Assembly: GCA_002946415.1 (NCBI GenBank)
Contig: NJPS01000031.1
Span: 434,001-498,000, forward strand
Reading direction: 5' to 3'
From: Rutstroemia sp. NJR-2017a BVV2
Lineage: Eukaryota > Ascomycota > Leotiomycetes > Helotiales > Rutstroemiaceae
DNA: 64,000 nt
Shown here: one piece after another, positions 23,979-35,991 of the stretch
Position numbering within the stretch: position 1 is the first letter of the stretch
Layout of the letters: every line of letters begins with the position of its first letter
Notes under the pieces: model-generated
What the model saw: only the letters and a program-made list of their open reading frames with translations
Told to the model about the DNA's origin: nothing
Databases searched by the model: none
Program-made: the position numbers and the translations under genes

Positions 23979-25179
23979 ATAGGAAGTCGGTAGGTGGTGT
24001 AACACTTGGTTGTCAGATTCAAGAATGGAATATAATGGAACATTCTAAGCATGTCTTGTGTGGGATGAGCTTGCTAGCATAAGGCACGGGGCGATAGGCA
24101 TTGGTTGGCCTGAAGGCAGCATTGCCCTGGGCGTAGGCTAGGCACCTGCCCAATCACCGGTATTGTGCTAGACATGCGAAGGGATGATTGATGTTCCTGT
24201 GCGGCGTAGACGGTGGAAGAAGTTCAAAATGTTGAGCCAATCACTATGGTCCAAGAGAGAGTCAGAATATATAGACATTTGATAGGCGAAGGCTTTTATG
24301 ACTGTGACACGATAGACTTAGGGGCGCTTATTCACTTGATAACTTGGATTTCTTCTATTCGTTCATAATGAAGGTACCGACAGTCACAGGTGGAGACTGT
24401 GATAAGTGAAGATGAGCAATGCGAAGCATACAAGGACACGACAGTGTCTTTGAACCCACAACATATCCACTAAGGCTTCTCAAATTTGATAATCAAGACG
24501 AGATTGATAGCGCAAATGTGAACGCTATATTGGGACAACTATCCTCAACGCTCCAACTTGGTTGGGTATGTCCCGTCACCCACGAACCACGAAGTCTAGA
24601 CACGAAGTACAGCGTAGCTCAAGATACTAATAGAATAGAACAGGGAGCATGTCAGATAGCGGCTATTCCTGCAGCTACCAGGGCGACAATGAAAGGACAA
24701 GTGGCAGAGTACTGCCCAAGATGCAGATAATCAAAATGAGTGGGGACTTTGCTCCAAAGAATAGTTGCTGCCGCCAGTTTCCATCTCGTCAAGTTCTTCG
24801 TGGGGGTACAAAGCACAGCTTCGGCCCAGGGCACATGGTGAACAGCATTCAACGCAAGACAGTCCCCAAAGACAACCCCTACGCTGTCGCCATAGGTCTC
24901 ATGATCAGATGTTGTTTGATTAATTCCCTCAAAGTGGTCCAACCCTTCCTCTATTTGGGTGTATTCTCGCTTGACGGCGAGGTTCTGGACATCACTCCAT
25001 CCTAGGAGGCTGATCAAGGGTACGTGAACGTATGATAGTTGTATCGGACGTAGTATCTTCTGTCTCTGAGATGGACGCTATGGCAGATGAAGTCGTCGGT
25101 AAGGTGTGGACGTGAGAACAGAAGCAGGTAGACGACTACTCTTCGTAGTGGAGCAAAAGGTGCGGACGACAATCTAGGC
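23979..25179. other. Gene-poor stretch downstream of the BVMO remnant
   Basis: No supported gene. ORFs at 24419-24730 (plus) and 24652-25017 (minus, TTG-initiated) show no recognised family. The stretch may hold further eroded coding DNA. Confidence 0.4.
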
Positions 25180-25884
25180 TCAAGCCTCAGATCGCTCAGA
25201 GTCACCGTTGTCCCTCTTGGGATCGGTTGTCGCCTCATCGGTCCTAATTCTGTTGGATTGCTCCCCTTCGAAGCTTGCTAGGAGGTCATCAATCTTCTTT
25301 TCGAGGCTTGTAAGACTAGTTTCGAGCATTTGGGCAGTCTTTTCCCCGCCTATATTGAAGTACAGTTATTAGTTAGTGCGTGGGGAATGAAAGTACGAAA
25401 GCACGAAAGCACGATAGGTTGTGGCTTGAATGCGAGATTCAGCTGGACTAGGTCGAAGGGACGTGGGTCTAGATCTAAAAAGGACAGCGCCTACTGCCGC
25501 GTTGGCAGTTTCATGCAAGAAATTTTCATCAGAAGAGGCACAGGAGAAAGTCGTAAGACTCACGTTGAAGGTCTTTGAGGGCCTAGATCACACAAATTCG
25601 TTAGACAAGCATTCAAAATTATGGGAGTTTGGAGAGAAGATGGGATTTCAGGGTCCTGGAAGGGCATTGTGGACATGGATATGTGAGAAACACATCCCCA
25701 TAAAGGAGGGGAAGGAGCAGTAGCTTTGATGTACAGTACCAAAGTACCGATATCGAGACTGCAATCGGCTCATATCTGCATAATCTGATCCCCGGTGGTG
25801 TTGCGAGGCTTGACATACCTGTGCTAGGTCAACCTCCGAAATGTCATCTTGCGATGTTTTGTTCGTGTTCTTCGGAGAAGTCAT
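25180..25884 (-). CDS. Small conserved coiled-coil protein, 84 residues
   Basis: Reconstructed minus-strand gene with exons 25884-25819, 25582-25564 (only 19 nt) and 25349-25180, separated by introns of 236 and 214 bp. All phases close to 84 codons ending in TGA. The start context (AAAATGA) is good. The protein begins MTSPKNTNKTSQDDISEVDL. The core across both splice junctions, ALKDLQRGEKTAQMLETSL, continues into a second heptad stretch (LEKKIDDLLASFE). It ends in a hydrophilic tail with DSERSEA. I recall similar small hypothetical proteins in other filamentous fungi but no function. The coiled coil suggests a subunit of a complex. Both introns are much longer than the usual 50-60 bp here. 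The match across three exons in frame is the main support. Confidence 0.7.
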
Positions 25885-26644
25885 TTTCTGTGTCGCGCGT
25901 TTTCGCCTGCGTAATGCCTGTTTAGTGCAGGACTGGATGGACTATTGGGAAAATGGATATAGGAGTACGGATAAACGCATGAGATTGGCTCTTTCGATGG
26001 AATCTGCCGTCTGGCTGAGTTGAGCTTGAGCTTGAGGTTGGGGATGTGGATGTGTCTGTGGATGTGATGTGAAAATGTTCCGGAGAAGGCGAAGGCGAAG
26101 TAAGTTCACCGTTTCGCATGTCGCATATCGCTTGAACCCCCAGGCACCAACACTGGCTGTAATTTACAGTATTGCAATTTGCAACACAGTAAGTTAGTAC
26201 CGGCTGGGAAAGACTTGCCGAATTATGTATCGCTAGTACCTGCTGCATTCCATTCATAGCAGAGACTAGTACGAGGAGCTGTATGAATTAAGTATGTACG
26301 GAGCAAGCACGCAAGGAAGGATGGTAGTATGTATGTATGTGTGTATGTTGCAGATAAGTCCGAAGTTTAAAATCCCGGGGACAGTTCTCCATCAGCCCAG
26401 AAAGTCATGTGCGAGGGTGGCCAGGACGTCGAGAATGGGAAAGATAAAGGGGAAATGGGAAACGGGGGATGGGAATGGGGAATGGGAATTAAAAGCGCAG
26501 GAGGACAAAGAGTCGAACGACGTTGCCAGATCTCAAGCCAGCAGCTAATTTAGAGCAAATGCCTGATGGCATCTTTCCCCAATGGAGCCATTTATCACTG
26601 TATACAATTCACCGTCAGCGGCCATTAATGGCCAATTGTTGAAG

Positions 26645-26890
26645 GCAAATGGGCAAATGGGCAAATGGGCAAATGGGAAAATGCCCTCGGCCTGGAGCGC
26701 AGAAACAGATGTGCAGAAGTGCAGAAGTGCAGAAGTGCAGATGCCACACAGGCATCAAGCGCAGGCATAAAGGACAGGCATTACACACAGACACAGACAT
26801 AGAGCACGAAGTAGAGAGTAGATAGACATACTAGATAGACATACCAGGTAGACACAGACAGCCAGACACAGACCAGAGACAGACACGGAC
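26645..26890. repeat. Cluster of short minisatellites
   Basis: Several tandem arrays follow each other. First come about four copies of GCAAATGG (26645-26678), then three to four copies of GTGCAGAA (26711-26738). A doubled TAGATAGACATAC (about 26819-26844) follows, with CAGACA-type repeats on both sides (26783-26798 and 26848-26890). The units differ in sequence, and two share an 8-bp period. Confidence 0.8.
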
Positions 26891-27523
26891 ACAGAACTAC
26901 TTACTGCCCACCCCGGCTACGGTACTTTCTTCCTTTCCTTCCTTTGCTTCCCAGAACCCAGCAGCGAGTGCATAATACATGTGAATACCGGGATCTGGGC
27001 CATGGCCGCCGCTTTAACAAAGGGGAAGTATTATCGGGACTTTGCTGTTAAATCGATATTCGACGTGACCACTGTGCCGACTAGTACGCAACTGCGTACG
27101 GTTCCTTCTCATTCCTGCCACGAACTGTCCCTAGTGGAGAAGGAAAGTATTTGCCCCCCAGGGTTGGTGAACTCAAAATGCCCATCCTACAAAGTATCAC
27201 CAGATTCACCACGCGCTGCATCCAGCATCAAATCACATCGAGCGAAGACAGAAAGCGAGCAAATGAGCAATGGGGAAGTGTTCGTCTGGAGGATCGATAT
27301 TCGCCCATGTTGTGTTACCCTGTGCTGCTCGCTGCTCGCCTGTGTCACCCCAAATTTCAAGCCTTGTGGATAAGGCGTCAAGTGGACGATGGTGCAAAAA
27401 GTTCTAGAACATAGTTAAGCATTTTGGGGGAACATGCCATTTTCTTTCAACCTCTCACAGCGACTTCTCCCCTGGTCCATCTTCCATTTCCATGGGCAAA
27501 CCTCGTATCACCACAGCGTCAAA

Positions 27524-27557
27524 GCAGCAACAGCAGCAGCAGCAGCAGAGCAGCAGC
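27524..27557. repeat. CAG trinucleotide run
   Basis: A nearly pure GCA/CAG repeat, interrupted once by AAC and once by GAG. In one frame it would encode polyglutamine, but no supported gene covers it. Confidence 0.8.
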
Positions 27558-28225
27558 GTCATCTGCATCATTATCATTATATTATCATCAACATTCCCAT
27601 CCCTCACCATCATACATGACACAAAAGAGCTGGAAGCGATGCACTTCGTACCCTACCACGGAGTATTTTGTGCAAATATCCTGCTACTATTACTCAATAG
27701 AGCAGCAAATTCCCAACTGCCCCAGTTCCTGCCCAAATTCCTCATGCGGATTAGTCATACTCGAGCCATTTCTTCTTCGTCGTACTTTCGTAGAAACGCA
27801 TTCTTTCCTGTTCGACTTTCCTGCTGGGCTTTCTTTTTCATCATAAGTGGGCCCACTGCTGCGGTCATACAGTCCGTCACCTCCGTCACCATTGGACGTT
27901 TCCAAGGTTCGAAAGTGGTCCCCGTAGCGTGGTCCCGCCGCGTTCATTGGCTCGTGCCGTCAAAGGCTGGCCCTTTGATCCATGGATAGTCAAAATACAG
28001 AGGAGTCACATACAAGTACTTCGTAGTAAATAGTCAAAAGAGAAGAATTGAACTACTCCGAAAGGTTACTGCTACAGTGCTACTCCTGCGACAGCTGTCT
28101 GCATCTACCTGCATCTACGAAGCTACCAGCTGCTACCTGTCTGCCAGTGTCTGCCTGCATTTTGTTCAGTGTGGAGCAAGCTAGGAGCAAAGGCATTATT
28201 TGGACGACCCTGGAATTCCACCACC

Positions 28226-28268
28226 AATCCATTATCCATTATCCATTATCCATCTTCCATTATCCATC
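28226..28268. repeat. 7-bp tandem repeat (ATTATCC)
   Basis: About five imperfect copies of ATTATCC, which also embed TATC/GATA cores, about 1.6 kb upstream of the HMG-box start. Confidence 0.75.
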
Positions 28269-29807
28269 ACTTACCTTCCCATCGTCCCCCCCCCATCCAC
28301 GACCCCCTCCCTAATCCACTCCCCCCCCCAATCCACTCCTAGAGAAGCTAAATTCCGAAGCGAGTTTAACCTGACTGGCTCAAACAGCATTGGCGAACTC
28401 GCCCATCACCAGCCAAAACCTCGCCTCTTCGTCTCTGAACGATCGAGATCCCAAAAAATTTCTCCTCTTCTTCTCTAATTCACCCCCCCAAAACAGGCAT
28501 AAGAAACAAAGTCGCCATTATTTCCTTTCTCTATTGTTAATGATTTCGCTTTTCTATTGGATATTCTAGTGCTTAAGCGTTAAGGTCTCTCAAGGTCTCT
28601 CCTGGAAAATAAACGCTACCGCACATTTATTACAGTGCTTCCTTCTTTTTATACCTAGGTTGGTATTACTTCTACCTCCTTCTACTCCCCTACTCCCCTT
28701 CAGGGCCGTCATCGATACTTGATATATCCGGATCCTCAATACATCATCTGCTATGGGAATCTGTACCTTCTGACTTTTTCCATTTCTCGACCATCAGCTT
28801 GTTTATACGCAGATCTCAATATTCAATCCCCAATTTCTGCTCTTGGCATCCGGTATCTCTTCCATACAACGAATCGCATCCTTTGCCCTTCCCTTTCACT
28901 TCTCGACTTCCCGCCCAAACTACACGCTCTATTTCTCTTCTCCCTCCCTTTCTAGACACACTCGCAGAATAAAAAGGAGCCAAAGCCAAAAGAATCCCTT
29001 GAGCAGCGCATTCATCATAATATCCCTACCATCGGCCCTCTGAACCCTCTCCGCCGCAACTCGTGCCCCAGGTGGTGAATAAGAAAAACTCTCCTCGACG
29101 ATCATCACCCATATCAGGCTCACTAGTCGTCCACCTGCAGAAGGTATACCTTCCAGATACATTATTACCCTAGATTACCCTTCTGAAACTCCGATGTTCA
29201 GTCACCGCAGATAGTGGCATCGGGAAATAATTTGGGCATTCCTTTCTCTCTGCACTTGGTAGATGTGCCTGAATCCTGTTAGCTAACGCTCAACTGAAGT
29301 ACCATCTACCTACTTGCCCGCACGCCGGCCCCTACTGCTTTGGATTTTCACGCTACTGTTAACGTTATCTCGATCCATTCCCTGTCTCCACTTAATCGAA
29401 GCTTTTAACAGCCAAAACACGTCCATCGCATGCTGCTACAGTTCAGGCCATCTCGAGACTTCTGCTATCAATCAACTGCACGAGATTCATTCGCCTTCGT
29501 GGTCAATTGTTCAAGACGAACCTCTACGCCTCGCAACTCAATATCCTAGCCGTCATTTAAAGAAGCGTTCGAGATTCAGCACACGCAGAGTACCAGCGGG
29601 GGACCAACAGCATATATTTTATAGAGGTCGATGCGCATTCCAAGATATATATCTTCAACAAATTCTTGGAACCTCGAACCGAGTTAAAAGCCGTTGACGG
29701 CTTCGAGAGAATTTGAAGCTTTGAGCACCATTCACGATTTCAAAAGGATATTACCGCTATATGACAAGTGCATATCTGGACACGAAGATCCAGAGGCAAC
29801 CTGCTGT

Positions 29808-31467
29808 ATGACTGACTTGGCAGAAATATTTGCGGAGCTGGGCATCTCTCATTACCTACACGACTTCATTGAACAGGGCTTTGATTCATGGGACACGATA
29901 CTTGATATAACAGAGTCGGATTTTGATGCTCTTGGTGTCAAACTTGGTCATCGGCGAAAGCTTCAACGGAAGATCGCTAATTCGAGGGGCGTCTCATCCG
30001 ATAGAGCTCTTGCGTCGCCCACCGGTGCAGGACCGAGTGATGGCCAGGTAGATGAGCAGAAGGGAGGAGGGGGGAGAGGGGACGTCAAGGATAGTGGCAG
30101 CGGTACTCATGGTGCGAAGAGGAAATACAGGAGGCATCCCAAACCTGACGAGCATGCACCGGAGCGACCGCCGTCTGCATACGTCATTTTTTCAAACAAA
30201 ATGCGTGAAGATCTGAAAGGTCGGAATTTATCTTTTACTGAAATTGCGAAGCTTGTAGGAGAGAATTGGCAGAATCTATCACCGACAGAAAAGGAACCTT
30301 ACGAGCATCAGGCCTTCACTGCGAAAGAACGCTACAACAACGAATTGGCGGAGTACAAGAAGACCCAAAATTACAAGGATTACTCTCAGTATCTCACGGA
30401 ATTCAAGCAGAAGCAAAACCAACAGTTGATGAATGAGATGGACGTTGCCAAAAGACCCAAGCTCGAGCCTCACACAAGCACGGCGAGTAGTGGGACAGCG
30501 AGCAGTGGTGGTAGCCAGCATAGTGGAGAAACCATGACCGGTCGCAACCGCGTTGATTCTTCGGCATCTTCCAAGTCTCCGTGGAATGCAGCAACCACGC
30601 AATCGGCACCTGTCGCTTCGGTTCCACCGGCTCTACCTACTTTAGCGACTCTAAACAAAGCATCGTCAGTTCCAGGGAGACTTGGCCAGGGGTCGCCAAC
30701 TCACTCGTCCTCGAATTTACCAGGCTACCGTGAGTCGATGTTTGGTCCGGGGGCACAAAATTGGCGGGAAGGCCGCCGTGAGGAAGCGACCATTCTCCAG
30801 CCAATCCAGAGGATTACAGACATGAGTGAGAGACGCAGAAGTCATTCTGGTCCAGCCATCCCCGACCATCTTGCGCTTGCTGGCTCATGGCAACGTCACT
30901 TACGCTCGGAGCGGAGCAGTCAGCCACCACCACTTCTTTCGACCGAGTCTACGAACCAATCAACTAGTTCTTCTACCAGCAACTCGTCAACATACTACCC
31001 TCGAACGCCTATGGAGCCTAATGTCGACCGGGCTCTTCCCAACCCCGCTTTATTTTCTCAAAAATCCGGAAACTATGACGGGCCTGTTCCATATCTGCCA
31101 GCCCCATCACTCTCGCCTCAATCATCTATACTTGGCTCTCAGCACTCTCCGAATGGTTCGTTGCGACATTTCCCATTTAGTTTGTTCACTCTCGGCCTGT
31201 TTCGTGTTCCTGCGATTGGTGTTAAGTTACTAATCCATGCCTATAGGTATGCACCCAACTGTCGATTTCCCGACTGCGATGCCTCCCATGCGGAGATATA
31301 GCGAGGCACCACCGAGTCTTTCAAATTCCGTTACTAAAACAGAGTCACCCGATACCCGGCTTCACAGCTACATGTCCACTGTTGAAGATAACGAGTTAGA
31401 TCCTGTCAGCGCTTTACTAAGAGCAGGAGAAATTGTAGACCGCAGTAGTCGAGGAGAACAACGTTGA
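29808..31467 (+). CDS. SAM-domain plus HMG-box protein
   Basis: Two exons (29808-31155, 31247-31467) encode 522 residues. The start is the ATG giving MTDLAEIFAELGISHYL, which begins directly with the SAM domain (residues 1-58). The longer upstream frame has only a TTG. SAM core residues include FIEQGFDSWDTILDITESDF and LGHRRKLQRKI. A basic linker (AKRKYRRHPK) leads into an HMG box at about 118-190 with RPPSAYVIFSNKMREDLKG, EIAKLVGENWQNLS and AYTAKERY-like AFTAKERYNNELAEYK. The rest is Ser/Pro/Thr-rich and low in structure. The SAM/HMG combination is typical of filamentous ascomycete chromatin or transcription factors; HMG boxes bend DNA. The target genes are unknown. The intron has a clear TTACTAAT branch point. 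Confidence 0.9.
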
Positions 31468-32399
31468 TTTACGCCAAGAGAAATTTCATTTGTCGAGTGT
31501 TTTGAGCTTGCAGTACATACTGGGAAGAATAAAGGTATTGGACTTGAGTGTGGAGGTCGCCGAATATGTCTACATGGGATATTTGCAAGAGAGGTCTTGT
31601 TTGGCGTCCTGGATCTGCATTGGAGCCCGGAGTCATTGGATAGTCAGGTCATCATGATGATAATGATTCCCCATAGTAGTATTTATTCCTATTCTTGATA
31701 CAAGTCAGGATATAGGACAAGAGCTGTATGAATGAGAAGACAACATCGCTTGTATGGAGCATCTGAGCAGCAGGATCTCGAAAAGTCTATACGCAATTAG
31801 GAAAGGATGTTCAAATGTGTTTCTTGTCACTGATGCAAGTGTGTTCCTGTATCCGCGTTTGCATCTGCAGGTGATGGGGGAGTAGGAGGCGGAGTGATGG
31901 TCCGATAGCGTGCGGCATCTATGGTAACTGATCTGCATGATCAGTTTTGCGGCTCGCCTCCGACTGGTGGTAACACCGAACGTCGACAGTTAGCCATCTC
32001 CAATTATAGAACGTGATGTAGTTCCACAGCCATACCTACATGGGCAAGCCAGGCACGGTAGATGGCGTTAGCTGGCGTTACCTTTCGTTGATGCATTGTG
32101 GGGCAGATCTGCCAAGCGCCACCGCAGTTTTTTTTGGCGGGGTCAAGTAAGGCGGAATTGAAAAAAAGAAAAAAGGGAAACGAGGATCTATCGGCAGCGA
32201 CTTTGTACACATCTTGTTTACTATTACCTATTTTGGCATTAAAGCATTCGGAATTAAAATTCACTTCCTATTTGTTACTATTCCCATTTGACTTACACCT
32301 ACACTTTGTTTATAAGCCCAAACGCATACAAACAACTGCAATCTTCAAAGCCGCGATTAAGCGTCGAAAATTATTTGCAACTCATCAAACAACACAATA
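31468..32399. other. Intergenic gap (3' UTR and MRI1 promoter)
   Basis: No feature is recognised. The last 200 bases before the MRI1 ATG are AT-rich and pyrimidine-containing, as expected for a promoter and leader. Confidence 0.4.
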
Positions 32400-33935
32400 A
32401 TGGCAGCAGGCCTGGAAGCTATCAAATATACGAGAGGAAAGCTGGAGGTTTTAGATCAATTAAAGCTCCCTCATGAGTTTGTGTACGATAATGTCTCTAC
32501 TTGCGAAGAGGCATTTGACTCCATCAAGTCGATGCGAGTGAGAGGTATTTGCTGCCGGTACCGTTTGAGATCGAAAAGTTTTGGAAGCTAAGGAGTTCCT
32601 TTCAGGTGCACCAGCAATCGCGATTGTGGCAGCACTTGCTCTGGCTGTTGAGCTTCATCACAAGAAAGACGGTCCGTTACTGCATGCTTTCGAGGTGCTT
32701 AAGAAAGATAGACGGTCTAATAGAGTTGCAGGGTCCAACAGCAAAGAAGAAACCGTCCAATACATCAACAAACGCCTCGAATATCTCCTTGGCAGTCGGC
32801 CTACTGCAGTTGATCTTTCCAACGCCATCAAGCTTCTCAAGAAAGTTTCCCAAACCGCCTCGACCAACTCAACTGAGACGGATAAAGATGCGTCTTGTGC
32901 GGAGGTCAGACAGGCATATATTACCGCGGCGGAGAAAATACTGGAGGATGATCATACTACCAATTTGGCTATTGGTCGATACGGAGCTGAATATTTGAGA
33001 CGGCAGCAGATGCCAGTTGCGCCTGAACACAATGGCGACAGTTCGAAATACTTTACCACAAGTCCGCCTTTTACTCAAGGAGCGCCGGATCAGACATACA
33101 GGAAGATTAGTGTTCTTACGCACTGCAATACTGGGTATGTCTATCTATCTGGCTATGGATATCGATATCACTCTGTCTCAAGTAAACTCACTAACACTTC
33201 CCACCCAGGTCCCTCGCCACCTCCGGTCACGGCACCGCCCTAGGCATAATCCGCTCCCTCCACCTAATGAACTACCTCCAACACGCCTACTGCACCGAAA
33301 CCCGGCCCTACAACCAAGGCTCGCGGCTCACCGCCTTCGAGCTCGTCTACGAAAACATCCCCTCCACGCTAATCACCGATTCCATGGCCGGCTCTCTCTT
33401 CGCCCGCTTCAAAGAATCGCGCAACATATCCGCGGTAATCGTCGGCGCCGACCGCGTCGCGCGCAACGGCGACACCGCCAACAAAATCGGCACGTATTCG
33501 TTGGCGGTGCTGGCGCGTGCGCACGGCATCCGGTTTGTAGTCGCAGCGCCGACGACGTCCATCGATCTGGAGTGTGTGTCGGGCGCAGACATCAAGATCG
33601 AGAACCGGCCGGGCACGGAACTGACGCAGATTAGCGGGGCGGTAGTGGGGAAGGACGGGAAGGTGGATACGGGGAGGAGCGAGAGGGTCGCGATTGCGCA
33701 TCAGGGGATCGAGGTCTGGAATCCAGGGTTCGATGTTACGCCTGCGGCGCTGATTGATGCGGTGATTACGGAGAAGGGGGAGGTGTTGAGGGGTGCGGCG
33801 GGGACGTTTGATTTTAGAGAGGTTATGCCGGAGCGGTGGGCGGGGATTGTGGAGGGGAAGGATGTTAATGGGAATGGGCATGGCAATGGGGTGGTGAATG
33901 AGGATGGTACGCAGTTCCAGATGGAGAATATCTGA
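32400..33935 (+). CDS. MRI1: Methylthioribose-1-phosphate isomerase
   Basis: Three exons (32400-32544, 32606-33134, 33209-33935) encode 466 residues, longer than many fungal homologues. It converts 5-methylthioribose-1-phosphate to methylthioribulose-1-phosphate in methionine salvage and is related to eIF2B subunits. Motifs: [20 protein letters not shown] at the start, [20 protein letters not shown] across the first splice, [20 protein letters not shown] with the catalytic Cys, [14 protein letters not shown], and [20 protein letters not shown] with the catalytic Asp. The extra length lies in a Ser/Thr/Asp-rich insert, the stretch before VLTHCNTG, and a Gly/Asn-rich tail ([14 protein letters not shown]). 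The third exon is visibly much richer in G+C than the second. The product is the substrate of MDE1 at 14 kb. Confidence 0.95.
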
Positions 33936-34262
33936 GACGGTAGATAGATCATGATGAAATGAAGCACGAGTAAAACAACATGCGATAACTTTTGGTTATA
34001 GCTGATGTGATGTGATGTGTATCTTCGAAAAGGACGCTCAGGCATAAAAGGTCTATGAAAAACCACAATGTAACCCGTTTAAAAGCCATCAAAATCGCAG
34101 ACCAATTTCGTCATTGGCAAATCTGAACTCGTTGGATATGCGCCGCTACAGCAATCAGATTTTTGGAAATGTCCACCAAATCGAATCCGTTCCGGTTTCT
34201 CTCCTAATCCAGACCCCTATTTTTCCATTACCCTCCTCTCGTCTCTCCCCCTCAGAGAGAGC
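33936..34262. other. Convergent intergenic gap
   Basis: 3' UTRs of MRI1 and SEC53. Nothing else seen. Confidence 0.5.
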
Positions 34263-35330
34263 CTAATACTTAATACCCTTCTCCGCCATAAACTCCTTCA
34301 ACTGCTTAATCGTATCATCCGGGTCCGCAACACTGTGTCCAATCGTTCGCGAATCCGTGTAGATCTCGTAGTCGTTGCCACCCTGGTACGTCTTGTCGCC
34401 GAAGAAGTGGATCTCGGTGTACTCGATGCCGCCGGGCTGGGCGGCGTCTTTTTCGAGGAGCCCCAGACAGTAGGTCTTGTCCCAGCCGGCGGGAAAGATG
34501 TCGAAGGAGATTTGTCCGCCGATGGAGTAGCTGGGTTGGGAGACAGGAGGTTAGTTGGGGGGTTGTGATTTTGGGGAAGGGGGAGAATGGGGCATTGAAA
34601 GAGGGGTAGAAAAGGAAGGTAGATAGGTAGAAGAGAAAAAACTCACGTCAACCCCAAATCCCTAAACTTCTCCTTCAAGACGCCCACAAACGTCTCCCGA
34701 ATCTTATTCTCCAAATCATACGTCTGATACTCATTCCTCTCCTGCACACTCGCGTTCCTCCCAATAGGACTCACATTAATCATCCCATTACGAAACTCCA
34801 CGAAAGTTCCCCTCTTGACGGGAATATCCAGATCCGCAATGTAGTGCAGGATGAATTTGACCAACTCTTTGTACTTGTCCTCGCCGATCCACTTGATGAA
34901 CGAGTTGGACGGGAGGGGCAGCCCTGATTTGTATGCGGTGAGTCCGTTTTCGGAGAAACAGTAGTCGAAGAGCGTGGTGACGGGGATGGTTTGGGTGCCG
35001 AGTTGTTCTTGCTGCTTGGCGAGGTCGGAACCCCCGACGTAGCCAATGGCGCAGTGTTGGCGGAGGTGGGAGAGGAGGGAGAGCATTTCGGGGGTGACGG
35101 TCTGGGGGAGGGGGTGTTAGTTGGGGGTTGTTCAGGAGGTGGGGGAGAGGGGCAGAGGAGGAAAGCGGGGGATAATTGGAATGTGAAAGAGATGGGAAAA
35201 GTGAGGTAGGACATGAAAAACTTACTCGTCGTGCGCGAGTGAGCGTCTCATCGACATCGAAAAGCAGGATTGTGTTTTTGAAAGGACGCTCCGCGAGCGG
35301 TGGGTAGTTTGCAGCTACTGCTTCCGCCAT
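34263..35330 (-). CDS. SEC53: Phosphomannomutase
   Basis: Minus-strand gene with exons 35330-35226, 35101-34647 and 34530-34263, giving 275 residues, the expected size. This cytosolic HAD-superfamily enzyme interconverts mannose-6-phosphate and mannose-1-phosphate, supplying GDP-mannose for N-glycosylation, O-mannosylation and GPI anchors. The catalytic DVDETLT motif has nucleophile Asp25 and Asp27. Further motifs are [56 protein letters not shown], and the cap/closing segment [20 protein letters not shown] followed by [15 protein letters not shown]. The first intron (124 bp) falls directly after the catalytic loop. It is upstream of the steps served by the GH47 mannosidase and calnexin in the same window. 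Confidence 0.96.
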
Positions 35331-35991
35331 GATTGATATATGTTCGGTTCTTTGTATTAAGAAGTTTCCAGAGAATGTATTCTGAACTGGTCGTAGGTAG
35401 AAGAAAACAAGTACTAGAGTGGGATTGAGGCTCGAGGAAGGAAACAATAAGTTTAAGTTAACAGTTTGGCGGTCTGATATTTATTTTGGCTTTGTATGGA
35501 GGGACAGATATAAAGAGGGGCATGCTAAAATTAAACGAACTAGGGGTTCACCATGTGCCCAGTAGAATCGTTCTTAGCGGATGGTCGCTCCTACCTTATT
35601 TTGTGCCTGCCTGCCCCACTATCAAAACTCGTATGTCTGCTTATTGTATGGGTGCACGTAAGACAACGATGTTAACACTTCCGCAAAGGACACATATGTT
35701 ACGTTCATGATATTAATATGATATATCACCTTGGATTTGTAATGTAAAATGTTAAATGTATATAAACCATCAAGATTTAAGAAGAGAACCACGCACGAAA
35801 AAGACCAGGCTATGATATTCCACCCCAGCCCACCAATTGAACACGCTTCCCAACTCCCCTTTAAGATGCATGTAGTCTCCAGAGATGTAAAAAAATGTTT
35901 TATCAAAACAGTGAAAATATGATCATCATGTCATGCCATCCTATCCGTTCAATCATATCTTGTTCCTCCGTTAAATCCCATAACCATCTGA
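35331..35991. other. Intergenic gap
   Basis: SEC53 promoter and 3' UTR of the WW/PhoD gene. AT-rich from about 35700 to 35950. No feature recognised. Confidence 0.4.

Larger units (their letters stand above)
25885..29807. other. Long gene-poor, repeat-rich intergenic region
   Basis: This 3.9-kb gap precedes the SAM/HMG gene. It contains minisatellites (26645-26890), a CAG run (27524-27557), a 7-bp tandem unit (28226-28268), C-rich runs near 28285-28330, and long pyrimidine-rich leader-like sequence after 28480. Several ORFs, such as 27492-27989, begin with ATG but encode repeat-derived or random peptides. It probably includes a long regulated promoter and 5' leader for the HMG-box gene. Confidence 0.5.

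Noticed and set aside
24652..25017. 121-codon minus-strand ORF with a hydrophobic C-terminus
   Set aside because: Starts only with TTG, has no recognised family and overlaps plus-strand ORFs; kept only as possible eroded coding DNA.
26645..26890. Tandem units considered as a CRISPR-like array
   Set aside because: Units are 6-13 bp without spacers, in a eukaryotic genome; they are minisatellites.
27492..27989. 165-codon ORF with polyglutamine
   Set aside because: The Gln run is just the CAG repeat; the rest is hydrophobic, low-complexity and without homology; likely leader or promoter sequence.
29694..29807. In-frame extension of the SAM/HMG protein upstream of its ATG
   Set aside because: Begins with TTG; the family starts at MTDLAEIF, and the extra residues look like untranslated leader.
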